A DNA stretch of 64,000 nt. Source: Acidobacteriota bacterium (GTDB lineage: Bacteria; Acidobacteriota; Vicinamibacteria; Marinacidobacterales; Marinacidobacteraceae). The stretch's first letter is position 1, and each line of letters opens with the position of its first letter. This document shows, piece by piece, positions 63,861 through 64,000 of this stretch. A model generated the notes under the pieces. The model saw only the letters and a list, made by a program, of their open reading frames with translations. It did not search any database and was not told where the DNA came from. The translations under genes and the position numbers were made by a program. The stretch is from contig JAJEIY010000007.1 in the NCBI GenBank assembly GCA_022828085.1, forward strand, positions 47,179-111,178. Reading direction: 5' to 3'.

Positions 63861-64000
63861 ACCCGACTTCGCCACTTTCGAAGGAAGAGGCGGTCGTTGG
63901 AGCTGAGTAAGGAGCGGAAGGTCGGCGGATTCGTGCCCGAAGTGGGCTGAAGGTGGCGATTTGAGGCCGCGAGAGGCCCCGGAAGAGGCTCTGAGTGGGT

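Noticed and set aside
63785..64000. Short open frames after pyrE
   Set aside because: They overlap the repeat fragment and show no protein-like features.

Overview
This is a gene-dense, GC-rich bacterial chromosome segment. It carries the replication-origin neighbourhood (rpmH, rnpA, yidD, yidC, rsmG, parA, parB on one side; dnaA, dnaN, gyrB, gyrA on the other). It also has a LysW carrier-protein pathway for lysine or arginine synthesis, an F-type ATP synthase operon with two b-type subunits, and a giant ElbD-like ether-lipid protein. Together these point to an uncultured Acidobacteriota-like lineage; Gemmatimonadota or Myxococcota relatives cannot be excluded. No rRNA, tRNA, CRISPR array, prophage or insertion sequence was recognised.

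Layout. 1-862: 5' part of a probable cell-wall amidase. 948-3083: inositol-phosphate synthase plus a ferredoxin-like protein. 3100-7763 (minus): lysW-lysX-lysY-(class II glutamine amidotransferase)-lysZ-lysJ, joined mostly by 4-base stop/start overlaps, with a Cys-rich unknown upstream. 8579-10009: TPR protein. 10071-13297: promoter and a three-gene operon of exported proteins (repeat-domain secreted protein, Tat-exported alkaline-phosphatase-fold protein, Tat-exported zinc ribbon). 13591-15459: CDP-alcohol phosphatidyltransferase and, divergently, a lipid kinase. 15461-27478 (minus): a carbohydrate operon of three (alpha/alpha)6-type glycosidases and a complete ABC importer, one permease of which has a long N-terminal extension. 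27479-27753: palindromic repeats. 27754-35676 (minus): HAD phosphatase, LarA-like protein, 1474-residue four-domain ElbD-like protein and an SDR, a likely ether-lipid operon. 35809-40546 (plus): fabH, a thioredoxin-domain protein and a sulfatase lipoprotein. 40571-42107 (minus): two tandem paralogous membrane proteins and a third envelope protein. 42118-48101 (minus): ATP synthase without a or c subunits. 48283-53718 (minus): bactofilin, parB, parA, a perfect parS, rsmG, yidC, yidD, rnpA, rpmH. 54040-62505 (plus): dnaA with a terminator-like leader hairpin, the probable oriC, dnaN, gyrB, gyrA. 62511-63784: a lipoprotein and pyrE. The last 216 bases hold no gene that I can support.

How the parts fit. 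Inositol phosphate synthase, the CDP-alcohol transferase, the lipid kinase, FabH and the ElbD-like operon form a lipid theme: inositol or other phospholipid head groups and possible alkyl ether lipids. The ABC importer and its glycosidases look like uptake and hydrolysis of an oligosaccharide or glycosidic osmolyte. ParABS with a bactofilin and the dnaA-dnaN-gyrBA block form the replication and segregation core. The least explained parts are the exported three-gene operon at 10168-13297, the paralog pair at 40571-41520 and the Cys-rich protein at 7821-8480.
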